Of a DNA stretch of 64,000 nt, positions 50,051 to 58,319 are shown piece after piece. Source of the stretch: Phycisphaerales bacterium (lineage in GTDB: Bacteria; Planctomycetota; Phycisphaerae; UBA1845); contig JADZBE010000042.1 of assembly GCA_020852275.1 (NCBI GenBank), positions 1-64,000 of the forward strand, read 5' to 3'. Both the position numbers and the translations under genes were made by a program. The notes under the pieces are model-generated. The model was not told the DNA's origin and made no database searches. It saw only the letters and a program-made list of their open reading frames with translations. Positions within the stretch are counted from its first letter, which is position 1. Each line of letters starts with the position of its first letter.

Positions 50051-52681
50051 CTACTTCGTTTCCTTCAACTCGCCGCACTTGAGCATTTTGAAACCATAAA
50101 ACGGGTTGGCCATCGCGTCCGTCTCCTGGATCCAGTCGCCCTTCGTCATCGGGCAATGGTAGATGTAGAGCTTCGGGTAATGCGCCGCATCCGGCCGGAC
50201 CCGATCGAGGACGGCGCGCATCGCGTTGCTCAGTTCCACAAAAGTGGCCCGGTCGGCGTCGAGGTCTTTGCCGGTCGTGCGCACGGCCGCGGCACGCAAC
50301 CGCTCCACGGCTTCGCGCAAGGACGCCGGCACGTCCCCGCCGACGGATGGCGCGGCCTCGCCCGGCGGCTGGGCGCGCTTGAGAATCTCATCCGAGGCCG
50401 CCACCAGCCCCAGCGCGTGCAACGCGACCTCCGTCGTCCGGTCCGACGCGAACCGCTGCTGCAAGGCGAGGTAATGCTCCATGAGGAAATCGACCTGCAC
50501 GCGGACGGCCTCCGGCGTGGTGGCCGGTCTGGGAACCCGGTCGGCCGGCACCAGCTTCATGCCGCACACGGGACAAGGAGCATCCGCGCTCTCGCCGCGC
50601 TGATCCGGGTGCATCGGACAGCGGTACTCGCGTGCCGCCGCTGAATCCGCCGGCGCTTGGGCTTTCGCCGCGACGGGCGACTCGCCATCCAGCCATCGCT
50701 CGCGATACGGCGCGAGCGTCTTTCCGCATCGAGCGCAAACGCCAGGCCGCTCAAGCACGAGGTCGGCGTGATCCGCGTCGGGGCACGTATAGGCCACGAT
50801 GAACGGCTTCAGATCCTTTCCGCATCGCGGACACGCGCCCGCCGACTCCGCGAATACGTGCGGATGATCCACGCAAGTATACGCAACGTCGCGATCCCCG
50901 GCCGCTTTCATCGCCGCGACCCAATCCAGCTCCTCCAGCGGCTTGAGATTCATGCCGCACCAGTCGCAGCGCCCCGGCTCGCTGGAAAAGAACGCCCCCT
51001 GTCGCGCGGGATCCGTCTCGTCGGGGTGCTTGTTCATCGGGCAGGAATACTTTGCATCCAGCGGAATCGTGACGCGCGCCCCCGCATCGACGTGAACGGA
51101 ACCGTCCGCGCCGACGGAAGTTCCCGGCTCGACAGGCGAACCGCCGGAAGAACTTGCCGCCGCCGACATCTTCGCCACGGCTTCCTTCAGCCGGCTTTCC
51201 GTATCCAGAAGGAACTGTCCACTGGTGACCACGCGTTCGCCGGCGTCCAGCCCGTACACCAGCTCGACCATGCCGTCGCCCGCCTGGACCCCGACCTGAA
51301 TGTCGCGCGGCTGGAACTTCCCCCCCCCCTGATCGACGAACGCCACCTGCCGAGTGCCGGAGTCGATGTAGGCTTCGCGCGGAATCAGCACGGCGTCGCG
51401 CGCCAGGTCCGCGCGAAGGGTGACCGTCGCGTACATGCCGGGCTTCAGCTCGAGATCGGGGTTCGGAAAGTCCAGACGCACCTTGACGACGCGCGTCTCC
51501 TTTTCCATGTAGGGGTAGATGTACACCACGCGCCCGTGAAACTCGCGCCCGGGAATGTACGGCAGCGTCATCGCCGCTTCCTGCCCCACGCGCACCCACG
51601 GAAGCTGGTACTCATACACGTCGAGAAACACCCACACGTGCGCCAGATCGGCGATCGTGTAGAGCTTCATCCCGGGCATGACGTACAGCCCTTCGACGGC
51701 CATCTTCTCGGTGATGACGCCGTCGCCGGGCGCGTGCAGGGTCAGCGCCTTGCGCGGCTTGCCCTCCTGGCCGAGCTGCTCGATCTGCTCGTCGGAAACA
51801 TCAAGATAGCGAAGCTGCACGCGGGCGGCGTCGATCATCCGCCGCGCGTCGCGGCGCACGTCGTCGCCAACCGTCGCCGGCAACTTTTCAAGCCCGCGCA
51901 GAGCCACGAGATACTCTTCCTGCGCGTTGTAGAGACGCGGCGAGTACACGTCGAACAGCGGTTCGCCGGCGCGGACCTGCCGCCCCGTCTGATCGGCGTG
52001 CAACGTTTCGATCCAGCCCTCGACCTTGGGCGTCACATAGGAGAGCGCCTGCTCGTTGTAGTCCACGCGTCCGACCGTGCGCAGCGTCTTGACGAGCGGA
52101 CCGCGTGCGATCACCGCGGTGCGGATGCCCATGTTCTGCCCGACGACCGGGTCGATCTTGATGCTGCGCCCCACCGGTGCGTTGCCTGATTCCGCCAGGA
52201 CCGGCACCAGCTCGTGACCCATCGGGTCTCGGCCGGGTCGATCTGACGTGAATCCCGCGACCATCGGCGCGCGCCAGTAGAGAACCTTGCGCTCGCGGTC
52301 ATCGACCTTCTCCTCCTGCCCGGCCTTCATGGGCGTCAGCTTCATGTGGCAGATGGGACAGTCGCCGGGCGTGGACTGAATCACGTTGGGGTGCATGCCG
52401 CAGGTGTAGAGCAGCGCGGACGCGGCCGTTCCTGCGTTCTCCTTGCCTGCGGCTTGCCCCGCCCCCGCGTCAGCGCCGCCGATCCCGGAAGCAGGTGAGA
52501 CCGACCCGCCGGCGCTTGACGCCGCGCGCTCGGCGAGGCGCCGCCAAAGCGCCTCGGGCGCAAACGTCAGCAGCGCCGTGACGCTCGCCAGCAGCACGAA
52601 CGCCACCACGGCGACCACGATCCAGACGCGCCCAGGCCTGCGCCGTGCATGGATTGTCGTTTTCAGGCTGGATCGAATCAT
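50051..52681 (-). CDS. CusB-like periplasmic adaptor with five heavy-metal-binding domains
   Basis: The 876-residue membrane-fusion protein starts at the ATG at 52679-52681, just before its anchor helix (WIVVAVVAFVLLASVTALLTF). Domains in order: one YHS-like metal domain (YTCGMHPNV...GDCPICHMKLTPM), the barrel/lipoyl/hairpin core typical of CusB (residues 150-480), then four more domains, YSCPMNKHP...CDWCGMNLKP, YTCVDHPHV...CPRCGKDLKP, YTCPDADHA...CARCGKTLAP and YRCPMHPDQ...CPVCGMKLVP. The last 160 residues resemble DUF3347 and end IYHCPMTKGDW...NPFYGFKMLKCG. Normal CusB is ~400 residues with at most one such domain. The adaptor links the pump to an outer-membrane channel and may hand over copper or silver. 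Confidence 0.93.
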   Translation of the reverse strand: MIRSSLKTTIHARRRPGRVWIVVAVVAFVLLASVTALLTFAPEALWRRLAERAASSAGGSVSPASGIGGADAGAGQAAGKENAGTAASALLYTCGMHPNVIQSTPGDCPICHMKLTPMKAGQEEKVDDRERKVLYWRAPMVAGFTSDRPGRDPMGHELVPVLAESGNAPVGRSIKIDPVVGQNMGIRTAVIARGPLVKTLRTVGRVDYNEQALSYVTPKVEGWIETLHADQTGRQVRAGEPLFDVYSPRLYNAQEEYLVALRGLEKLPATVGDDVRRDARRMIDAARVQLRYLDVSDEQIEQLGQEGKPRKALTLHAPGDGVITEKMAVEGLYVMPGMKLYTIADLAHVWVFLDVYEYQLPWVRVGQEAAMTLPYIPGREFHGRVVYIYPYMEKETRVVKVRLDFPNPDLELKPGMYATVTLRADLARDAVLIPREAYIDSGTRQVAFVDQGGGKFQPRDIQVGVQAGDGMVELVYGLDAGERVVTSGQFLLDTESRLKEAVAKMSAAASSSGGSPVEPGTSVGADGSVHVDAGARVTIPLDAKYSCPMNKHPDETDPARQGAFFSSEPGRCDWCGMNLKPLEELDWVAAMKAAGDRDVAYTCVDHPHVFAESAGACPRCGKDLKPFIVAYTCPDADHADLVLERPGVCARCGKTLAPYRERWLDGESPVAAKAQAPADSAAAREYRCPMHPDQRGESADAPCPVCGMKLVPADRVPRPATTPEAVRVQVDFLMEHYLALQQRFASDRTTEVALHALGLVAASDEILKRAQPPGEAAPSVGGDVPASLREAVERLRAAAVRTTGKDLDADRATFVELSNAMRAVLDRVRPDAAHYPKLYIYHCPMTKGDWIQETDAMANPFYGFKMLKCGELKETK

Positions 52682-53059
52682 GTGTGTGTCCACCGTTGTG
52701 CCACTGCTCTGCGAGCAGTGCATCCCGGTGTGCCACGGCTCTGTGAGGAAGCGGGCTGTGACGCTCAGAAGCGGAACCGCTCCCCTGTCAGACCGTGGCA
52801 AAAGTCCGAATCACATGTTTCGGCACACGCATTCTCCAGAAAAAGCACGTCCCGCAGGTCCGTGCCACCCCTTCTGCAACGGCCTGCTATGAGTCCGCAG
52901 TGAAAGGTAGCGCTCGTTATTCCCGCGCAGGCAGGAATCCAGCCGGTCGACTGCGGAGATGCACGAAACCTGTGGACTTCCCGGGGGGCTGGACCCCCGC
53001 CTGCGCGGGAGTGACGGACCCGAAGTCCGCTTTCCAGTCCCACCACGTGCTGAAAGCCC
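52682..53059. repeat. 378-base gap with a composite family B element
   Basis: Bases 52895-53055: GCAGTGAAAGGTAGCGCTCG, TATTCCCGCGCAGGCAGGAA, a core with GTGGACTTCCCGGGGGGC, then CCCCCGCCTGCGCGGGAGTG and GTCCCACCACGTGCTGAAAG at the end. The left part (52682-52890) has GTGCCAC(T/G)GCTCTG repeated three times around 52700-52745. No gene recognised; it should hold the promoter of the metal-export genes. Confidence 0.8.
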
Positions 53060-53737
53060 CTACTTGCCTTGGAGCTTCTTGACGTCCACGTGCACGCCCT
53101 GCTCGGCCAGCTTGGGCGCATACTTGGCGGCGTCCTTGTTGAACTTCTCGATGCAGTCCTTGCAGCAGAAGTAGACGCGCTGACCCGTGGAGAGGTCGGA
53201 GGCGACCGTCGGATTGATGTCCTCGCCGCTGACCGGGCATTTCGTCTGATATGTGTAACTGCCCTCCAGCGCCCCTTTGTACTTCGCAGGCTCAGCCTTG
53301 TACTTGTCCACGCACTGCGCGCAGCAGAAGGAGACCTTGTGCCCGCCCACGTCGGCCGAGGTCTTGCCGTCCACCGGCTTGCCGCTCACGGGGCATTTCG
53401 TCTGCACGCGCGCCCGCTTGGCGAGCGCCTCGCGCTGCGCCTTGACCGCGTCCGCGAACTTGGCCGGTTCCTTCTCAAACTTGCCGATGCACATCGGGCA
53501 GCAGAAGTAAACCGGACCCTCCGGCGTCTCCGCGCGGACCGAGAAGTCGATCTCCTCACCCATCACCGGGCACTTGGGCAGCGCCGCGGCCGGCGCCTGC
53601 GCGGCGGCGGGCGCCTTTCCCGCAGCCGGTGGCTGGGCGGTGGGCTTCTTCGCCCCGCCTTCCTGCGCTACCGCCAGGGACGCAGCACAACCTGCTATCA
53701 GACAAACACTTACGAACAGCCTCTTGAGCGATTTCAT
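53060..53737 (-). CDS. Exported protein with three YHS metal-binding domains
   Basis: The 225-residue protein has a signal peptide (LKRLFVSVCLIAGCAASLAVA) and an Ala/Pro spacer. Three YHS units follow, each KCPV(M/S)G...FCCxxCxxKxxxxxxKY: CPVMGEEIDFS...YFCCPMC, CPVSGKPVDGK...SFCCAQC and CPVSGEDINPT...YFCCKDC. YHS domains occur in copper ATPases and metal enzymes and hold metals through Cys. The gene lies upstream of the CusB/CusA genes on the same strand, 378 bases away with repeat between, so it may bind copper or silver in the periplasm for the pump. The start ATG at 53735-53737 is fixed by the signal. Exact metal unknown. Confidence 0.85.
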   Translation of the reverse strand: MKSLKRLFVSVCLIAGCAASLAVAQEGGAKKPTAQPPAAGKAPAAAQAPAAALPKCPVMGEEIDFSVRAETPEGPVYFCCPMCIGKFEKEPAKFADAVKAQREALAKRARVQTKCPVSGKPVDGKTSADVGGHKVSFCCAQCVDKYKAEPAKYKGALEGSYTYQTKCPVSGEDINPTVASDLSTGQRVYFCCKDCIEKFNKDAAKYAPKLAEQGVHVDVKKLQGK

Positions 53738-54136
53738 CGTGCGTTCATCTTCCCGTTGTAACCCAGCGCGGGGAGCCGCGTCCGACGCCGAACCGACCCG
53801 ACCGCGCCCGACCGACATTGGATGCGCGACCAGGCGGGGTTCTTCCCGCGCGGCCAGTGCTGGAACTCAAGACCAGGCGTGGGATCCGTCTCCCCTGCGC
53901 ACGCGGGGGTCCCGACCGCCGCGAAAAACCGCTGGATTCGTGCGCCATCGCTGGCCACGGGCTGGATTCCCTCCCGCGCGGGAATGACAAGGCTGGATTC
54001 CCACCTCCGCCGACCTTTCCACAACACGCCCGTGATTGTAAGTGCCGAAGCCCACGCGCAGGCTATGCTGGTGTGATCAGGCCCGTGTTGCCGAGGGCGT
54101 CGATAACAGCGTCGAGCGATTCGCGGATCGTGCACC
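53738..54136. repeat. 399-base gap with a diverged family B element
   Basis: Bases 53856-54003: GTGCTGGAACTCAAGACCAG, CTCCCCTGCGCACGCGGGGG, AAAAACCGCTGGATTCGTGC, then GGATTCCCTCCCGCGCGGGA. Short TTCC/GATTCC units follow. The gap lies between divergent genes (triple-YHS and yidD) and must contain both promoters, but I cannot place them. Confidence 0.7.
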
Positions 54137-54571
54137 ATGATGCGGCACCTGCTCGCCATGCTCATCACCTTGTATCAGCGCTGGATTTCTCCCATGAAGG
54201 GGTTCCGCTGCGCCTACCGCGCCGTCACCGGCGGACCCTCGTGTTCGAATGTGATCCGCGCGGACTTGCTGCGCGAGGGCGTCTGGCGCGCTCTCCCACT
54301 GGCGCGCACTCAGTTCCGCCGCTGCCGCCAGGCTTACGCGTCGCTGCAGATGTCCGATGTCCGCCCTCCCGCTTCGTTGAACGACGCCCCGCGCCACGTG
54401 GATCCAGCGCCGCGGCATGCCCCCGCCACCGTTCGCAAGAAAAGCCCGAAGGATTGCTCGGACGACGTGTGCTGTGCGGCCGCCGAACTTCCCTGCGACG
54501 TGGGGATTCCGGAGACGGCCTGCGATAGGATCGTCGAAAGCGGAGACATCTGCTGCTGCGACATGCCGTAA
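54137..54571 (+). CDS. yidD: YidD-like membrane protein insertion efficiency factor with Cys-rich tail
   Basis: The first 70 residues match YidD: YQRWISPMKGFRCAYRA, PSCSNVI and LPLARTQFRRCRQAY. YidD helps the YidC insertase place proteins in the inner membrane. The protein is 144 residues, nearly twice usual, because of a C-terminal tail with several Cys (DDVCCAAAELPCD, then DICCCDMP). This tail form is not the classical one. The gene is not beside rpmH, rnpA or yidC as in many bacteria, although dnaA is only 2 kb further on. No clear ribosome site precedes the ATG pair. Confidence 0.8.
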   Translation: MMRHLLAMLITLYQRWISPMKGFRCAYRAVTGGPSCSNVIRADLLREGVWRALPLARTQFRRCRQAYASLQMSDVRPPASLNDAPRHVDPAPRHAPATVRKKSPKDCSDDVCCAAAELPCDVGIPETACDRIVESGDICCCDMP

Positions 54572-55062
54572 TGCAGGCGCCGGCCCTGGGAACGCGCGCC
54601 AGGCGAAACCCACCAACCCCGAAGGGGTTGCGTCCCCCATCCCAGGGTTGGTCGCCGCAGGCGCCCTACCCTGGGGCGACGCGCGGTTCCGGGCCGGCAA
54701 CCTTGAAAGGGTTGTGGCCAATGCGCGACCGCGCCACAACGCCTTCGGGGTTGATGGCTCCTCCGACCGCACACACCCAGGGTAGACCGCTGGCGCGGTC
54801 AACTTTGGGTTGCGGGCCACGACCCCGTTGGGGTCGAACGCCGACCCGCCTGGCGTCGAACATCGTTGGGGTCGAACATCGACGCAGACGGACAGGGCAA
54901 CCGCATTACACGACTTGCGACTGCAGGCGCGTTGAGGCCGCCCAAAGGCGCGACTTGATCGCGGCGGGATCGCGCAGCACCCGATAGGCGGTATCCCTTA
55001 AAGAAGCCTTAGAGGCTGGGATGCGGTTGCCCCTGACCTGCACGACCGTCGGCCACGGAGCA
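54572..55062. repeat. 491-base palindrome-rich gap (CAACCCC/GGGGTTG repeats)
   Basis: At least five palindromes: AACCCCGAAGGGGTT (54615-54629), CAACCTTGAAAGGGTTG (54698-54714), CAACGCCTTCGGGGTTG (54737-54753), CAACTTTGGGTTG near 54800, and CGACCCCGTTGGGGTCG (54820-54836), with a repeat of GTTGGGGTCGAACATCG later. At 54897-54908 GGGCAACCGCAT is paired by ATGCGGTTGCCC at 55021-55032, bracketing 112 bases that contain further hairpins (for example AGCCTTAGAGGCT). No gene is recognised. Confidence 0.8.
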
Positions 55063-56469
55063 CTACCCGATGAGTCCTCGAACTTCGTCGATCATGCGCT
55101 CGGCGACGCCGCGGTCCTTTGCTTCCGCGATGATGCGCAGGATCGGCTCGGTGTTGGACCCACGGACGTGGAACCAGCCGTCCGCGCGGTCCACGCGGAC
55201 GCCGTCCACGTCGCTGATCCGCCCCTTCGCGTAAGCGGTCAGAACCCGGTCAAGGATTGCACGAACCCCGCCCGCCGGCAGGTCGAGCTTGGCCTTGACG
55301 ATCTCGTAGCGCGGGATCGAGGCAACGATGCGCGACAGCGGTTGCTCGCGCCGGGCCATCAGTTCCAGCGCCTGCGCCATCGCCACGAGGCTGTCTCGAA
55401 TCCAGCCGATGCGCGGATCAATCACCCCGCCGTTTCCCTCGCCGCCGATCACCGCGCCCGTCGCGCGCATGCGCTCGACGACGTTCGCCTCGCCCACGGC
55501 GCTGCGCTCGACGCGGCATCCGGGGATCGCGGCGGCCACGTCGTCGATCATGCGCGATGTCGAGAGGTTCGCCACCGCCGCGCCGGGCCTGGCGCCCAGG
55601 ACGTTCATCGCCGACAGCGCCAGCGTGTACTCCTCGCCGACATAGCGCCCCGTCTCGTCCACGATCGCCAGCCGATCGGCGTCGGGATCCTGCGCGAAGC
55701 CGGCATCCGCGCCCGCGCGCCGCACCGTCTCCGCCAGCTCCGTCAAGTTCTCCTCGACCGGCTCCGGCGCGTGCGGAAACTCGCCCGTCGGCTCGGCGCC
55801 CATGTGCGTCACGCGGCATCCCAGCGCCTCGAGCAGCGCCAGTCCTTCCCCCCCCCCGGCGCCGCACACACTGTCCAGCACGACGTGAAACCGCGCGGCC
55901 CGGATCCGCTCGGCCTCGACCGTGGCGAGCACGGCCTCAACATGTTCGCGGAGCGCTTCCGCGCCCGCGGGCGTTGTGCCCGGCAAACCTGCTCGCAGAC
56001 CGTGCGAAGCCGGGGGCGCCGCGCGAACCGAGGGCGGCGAGACGACGGGAGCGCCCGCGGAAATCGCGTGGATGTGCTCGATGATGGCCGCCGCGGCTTT
56101 GGCATCCGGAGCGCCGCCCTCAGCGGTGAGGAACTTGATGCCGTTGTACTGCGCGGGATTGTGGCTGGCAGTGAGGAGGATTCCGCCGTCGCAGGCCAGC
56201 CGTCGCACGGCGCGCCCCGCGCAGGGCGTTGAGACGATGCCCAAGTCAATCGCCGTGCAGCCACTCGCGGCAAGTTCACTAAGAAGATGCGCCGCCAGCT
56301 CCGCGCCGCTGGGACGCGAGTCGCGCGCCACCAGCAGCCGCAGCGGGCGCCTGGAGGACGCGCCGGCGAGGAAAGCGACAAAACCGGATGCCGCCCGGCG
56401 GACGAGTTCCGGCGTCATCGTCTGCCCGACGATGCCGCGGATCCCCGACACTCCCATCATCAACGTCAT
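55063..56469 (-). CDS. Phosphoglucosamine/phosphomannomutase family enzyme
   Basis: The 468-residue alpha-D-phosphohexomutase has the four family marks: the phosphoserine loop LLTASHNPAQYNGIKF, the Mg2+ loop DPDADRLAIVDE, the sugar loop GGEGNGGVID, and the phosphate loop RGSNTEPILRI. The opening GVSGIRGIVGQTMTPELV is typical of GlmM-like proteins. It moves phosphate between C1 and C6 of glucosamine, mannose or glucose. GlmM is likely for wall synthesis, but substrate cannot be read from sequence. It starts 14 bases after the dnaA stop on the same strand, probably co-transcribed, with AGGG five bases before the ATG. Confidence 0.92.
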   Translation of the reverse strand: MTLMMGVSGIRGIVGQTMTPELVRRAASGFVAFLAGASSRRPLRLLVARDSRPSGAELAAHLLSELAASGCTAIDLGIVSTPCAGRAVRRLACDGGILLTASHNPAQYNGIKFLTAEGGAPDAKAAAAIIEHIHAISAGAPVVSPPSVRAAPPASHGLRAGLPGTTPAGAEALREHVEAVLATVEAERIRAARFHVVLDSVCGAGGGEGLALLEALGCRVTHMGAEPTGEFPHAPEPVEENLTELAETVRRAGADAGFAQDPDADRLAIVDETGRYVGEEYTLALSAMNVLGARPGAAVANLSTSRMIDDVAAAIPGCRVERSAVGEANVVERMRATGAVIGGEGNGGVIDPRIGWIRDSLVAMAQALELMARREQPLSRIVASIPRYEIVKAKLDLPAGGVRAILDRVLTAYAKGRISDVDGVRVDRADGWFHVRGSNTEPILRIIAEAKDRGVAERMIDEVRGLIG

Positions 56470-56483
56470 TCAGCCCTGCCACG

Positions 56484-57980
56484 TCATGCGACACACTCCG
56501 CAAACGCGGGAGTTTCCACCTTCCGCGCCGCTGGCGGCGAAACGGACGCCGGCGCAGGCACCGGCTGCCGATGACCCAGTTGATCTTCCAACTCCGTGAT
56601 AAGAACCGCAAGGTTCATCTGCTTCTGTCCGGCAGGCGTACACCAGGCCACTTCTTCGTCGCCCTGCAGCATTTTCGACACACGGCGCGAGGCCAGGATG
56701 ACCGTCGAGTGGTTCTTATTGCCCATGAACTTGCCGATCTCGGGGAAGCTCAGCTTGGTGTGCTTCCGCGCCAGGTACATGGCGATGGACCGCGCCAGCG
56801 CGATCGTGCGCGTTTTCCGCGAGGTGTGCAGGTCGCCCGCCGTCAGTCCGAAGAACAGCGCCGAAGTCGTCTCGATGTCGGACAGGCGGATCACCGGGGC
56901 CGTGTGGCGCACCAGCTCCGACAGCGCCCGCTCCGCCAGCGAAAGCGTCAGCGGCTGCCCGCTCAAACCCGCCATCGCCACCACCTTCAGCAGCGCGCCC
57001 TCCAGCTCGCGGATGTTGGCGCGGAAGCTGTCGGCGATGCAGTGCTTGACCGCTTCCGGCACCTCGACGCCCATGCGCTTCGCCGCGGCCGACAGCACGC
57101 CCATGCGCACCTGCACGTCCGGCGAGTCGATCCGCACGACCATGCCCGACACCAGCCGGCTGACCAGGTGCTCCGACAGATGCCCGATCATCTTCGGATG
57201 CGCATCGGAGGAGAGCACAACCTGTTTGCCCAGGGTGAAGACGGTGTTGAACGTGTGGAGGAACTCCTCCTGCGTCGCCTTCTTGGACGCGAAGAAGTGC
57301 ACGTCGTCGATGACGAGCACGTCCACGTTGCGGTAGCGGTGCCGGAAAGAGTCAAGATCGCGGTTCTTGATGGCGTAGATGTAGTCGTTGGTGAACTGCT
57401 CGCCGCTGACGTAGCGCCACTGAAGGGACGGCTGCCGTTCGCGGATGCCGTTGCACACGGCCTGGAGCAGGTGCGTCTTGCCCAGGCCGCAGCCGCCGTG
57501 GATGAACAGCGGGTTGTACATCCCCGCCGGATGCTCTACGACCTGCTGCGTCGCGGTGTACGCCATGAGGTTTGACGGACCGACAATGAAGTCGTCGAGC
57601 CGACCGGGGAGGCGCTGCGGCGGGACGCAACCGTTCGTGCCGCGCGGATGCCGTGCCTCTCGTTCAGGGTTGGTGGCGATGAACTCCGCCTGGCGGTCGG
57701 GCTGCTTGCGTCCGGCGGCGGCGGCGAGCGCCGGATCGATGGTGAAGGTGAGGCGCAAGACCTGCCCGGTGACCTCCCGCGCTGATTCGAGCAGCGCCTC
57801 CGTGAAATGGCGCTCGACCCATTCTCCGATGAACGGGTTGGCGACCCACACGCGAAGGTAGTCGCCGGTGATCTCGAACCGCGTGACGTTCTTGAACCAC
57901 AGGCTGAATCGCTGGGGACCGATCTTTTCGGTGAGCACCGAGGCGAGCGAGGACACGACATCCGATGCGCGTACGTTCAC
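56484..57980 (-). CDS. dnaA: Chromosomal replication initiator DnaA
   Basis: The 498-residue protein has domain I (FSLWFKNVTRFEITGDYLRVWV), a variable linker, the AAA+ domain with Walker A GGCGLGKTHLLQAV, Walker B VLVIDDVHFF and sensor region, and the C-terminal DNA-binding domain (MYLARKHTKLSFPEIGKFMG, then NKNHSTVILASRRV). It unwinds oriC and loads the helicase. The HTH core reads KNHSTV where E. coli has RDHTTV, so the preferred box may differ slightly from TTATCCACA. The GTG start has GGAGGAGGAG five bases upstream. The C terminus has a Pro/Ala-rich extension of about 40 residues. Confidence 0.97.
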   Translation of the reverse strand: MNVRASDVVSSLASVLTEKIGPQRFSLWFKNVTRFEITGDYLRVWVANPFIGEWVERHFTEALLESAREVTGQVLRLTFTIDPALAAAAGRKQPDRQAEFIATNPEREARHPRGTNGCVPPQRLPGRLDDFIVGPSNLMAYTATQQVVEHPAGMYNPLFIHGGCGLGKTHLLQAVCNGIRERQPSLQWRYVSGEQFTNDYIYAIKNRDLDSFRHRYRNVDVLVIDDVHFFASKKATQEEFLHTFNTVFTLGKQVVLSSDAHPKMIGHLSEHLVSRLVSGMVVRIDSPDVQVRMGVLSAAAKRMGVEVPEAVKHCIADSFRANIRELEGALLKVVAMAGLSGQPLTLSLAERALSELVRHTAPVIRLSDIETTSALFFGLTAGDLHTSRKTRTIALARSIAMYLARKHTKLSFPEIGKFMGNKNHSTVILASRRVSKMLQGDEEVAWCTPAGQKQMNLAVLITELEDQLGHRQPVPAPASVSPPAARKVETPAFAECVA

Positions 57981-58319
57981 CGTTGCTCCTCCTCCTGGAT
58001 GAAGCCGACCCGACGGACGAGATGATCAACGCCGAAAGAAAGAAGGCCTGAACGGACCAGACTCTTGAACCTTCGCCTGCGTCGCGGGCAGCCACGACGA
58101 CCACGAACTTCGACCTTGCCGCCGGTTGAGGCGACGCGTGAAGTATAACACATCCTTCATCGAGTCAACGAACTTTTTTCGCGCGCGCGGCGCGCGCGGC
58201 TCGCGGCTTTCGCTCGGACAACGGTTTAGATTTCGCAAATATTTTTTGACGCATTCCACATACCCGCGCGTACGGGTGTCACATGCTGTGGACAACCGCG
58301 AAAGTCCACGCGCGAAGCA
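57981..58319. promoter_or_regulatory. dnaA upstream region, AT-rich, possible oriC
   Basis: The 339-base gap contains an AT-rich tract (about 58216-58255, with GGTTTAGATTTCGCAAATAT and TTTTTT), contrasting with high-GC surroundings. TGTGGACAA at 58287-58295 differs from the DnaA box reverse TGTGGATAA by one base; CATTCCACA at 58252-58260 is a weaker match. Just before the AT tract is GCGCGCGCGGCGCGCGCGG. Few clear boxes are present, so this is a candidate only. The GNAT gene ends in it, at 58320. Confidence 0.45.
58142..58168 (-). promoter_or_regulatory. Probable dnaA promoter
   Basis: On the minus strand, TTGACT (58163-58168) and TATACT (58142-58147) each match the sigma-70 consensus at five of six positions, with a 15-base spacer. 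It lies about 160 bases before the dnaA GTG. Confidence 0.55.

Noticed and set aside
54890..55040. Possible signal recognition particle RNA (CAGGTCAGG on the minus strand)
   Set aside because: The conserved CCGGAAGGAAGCAGCC loop is missing, so only the short AGGTCAGG matches by chance.
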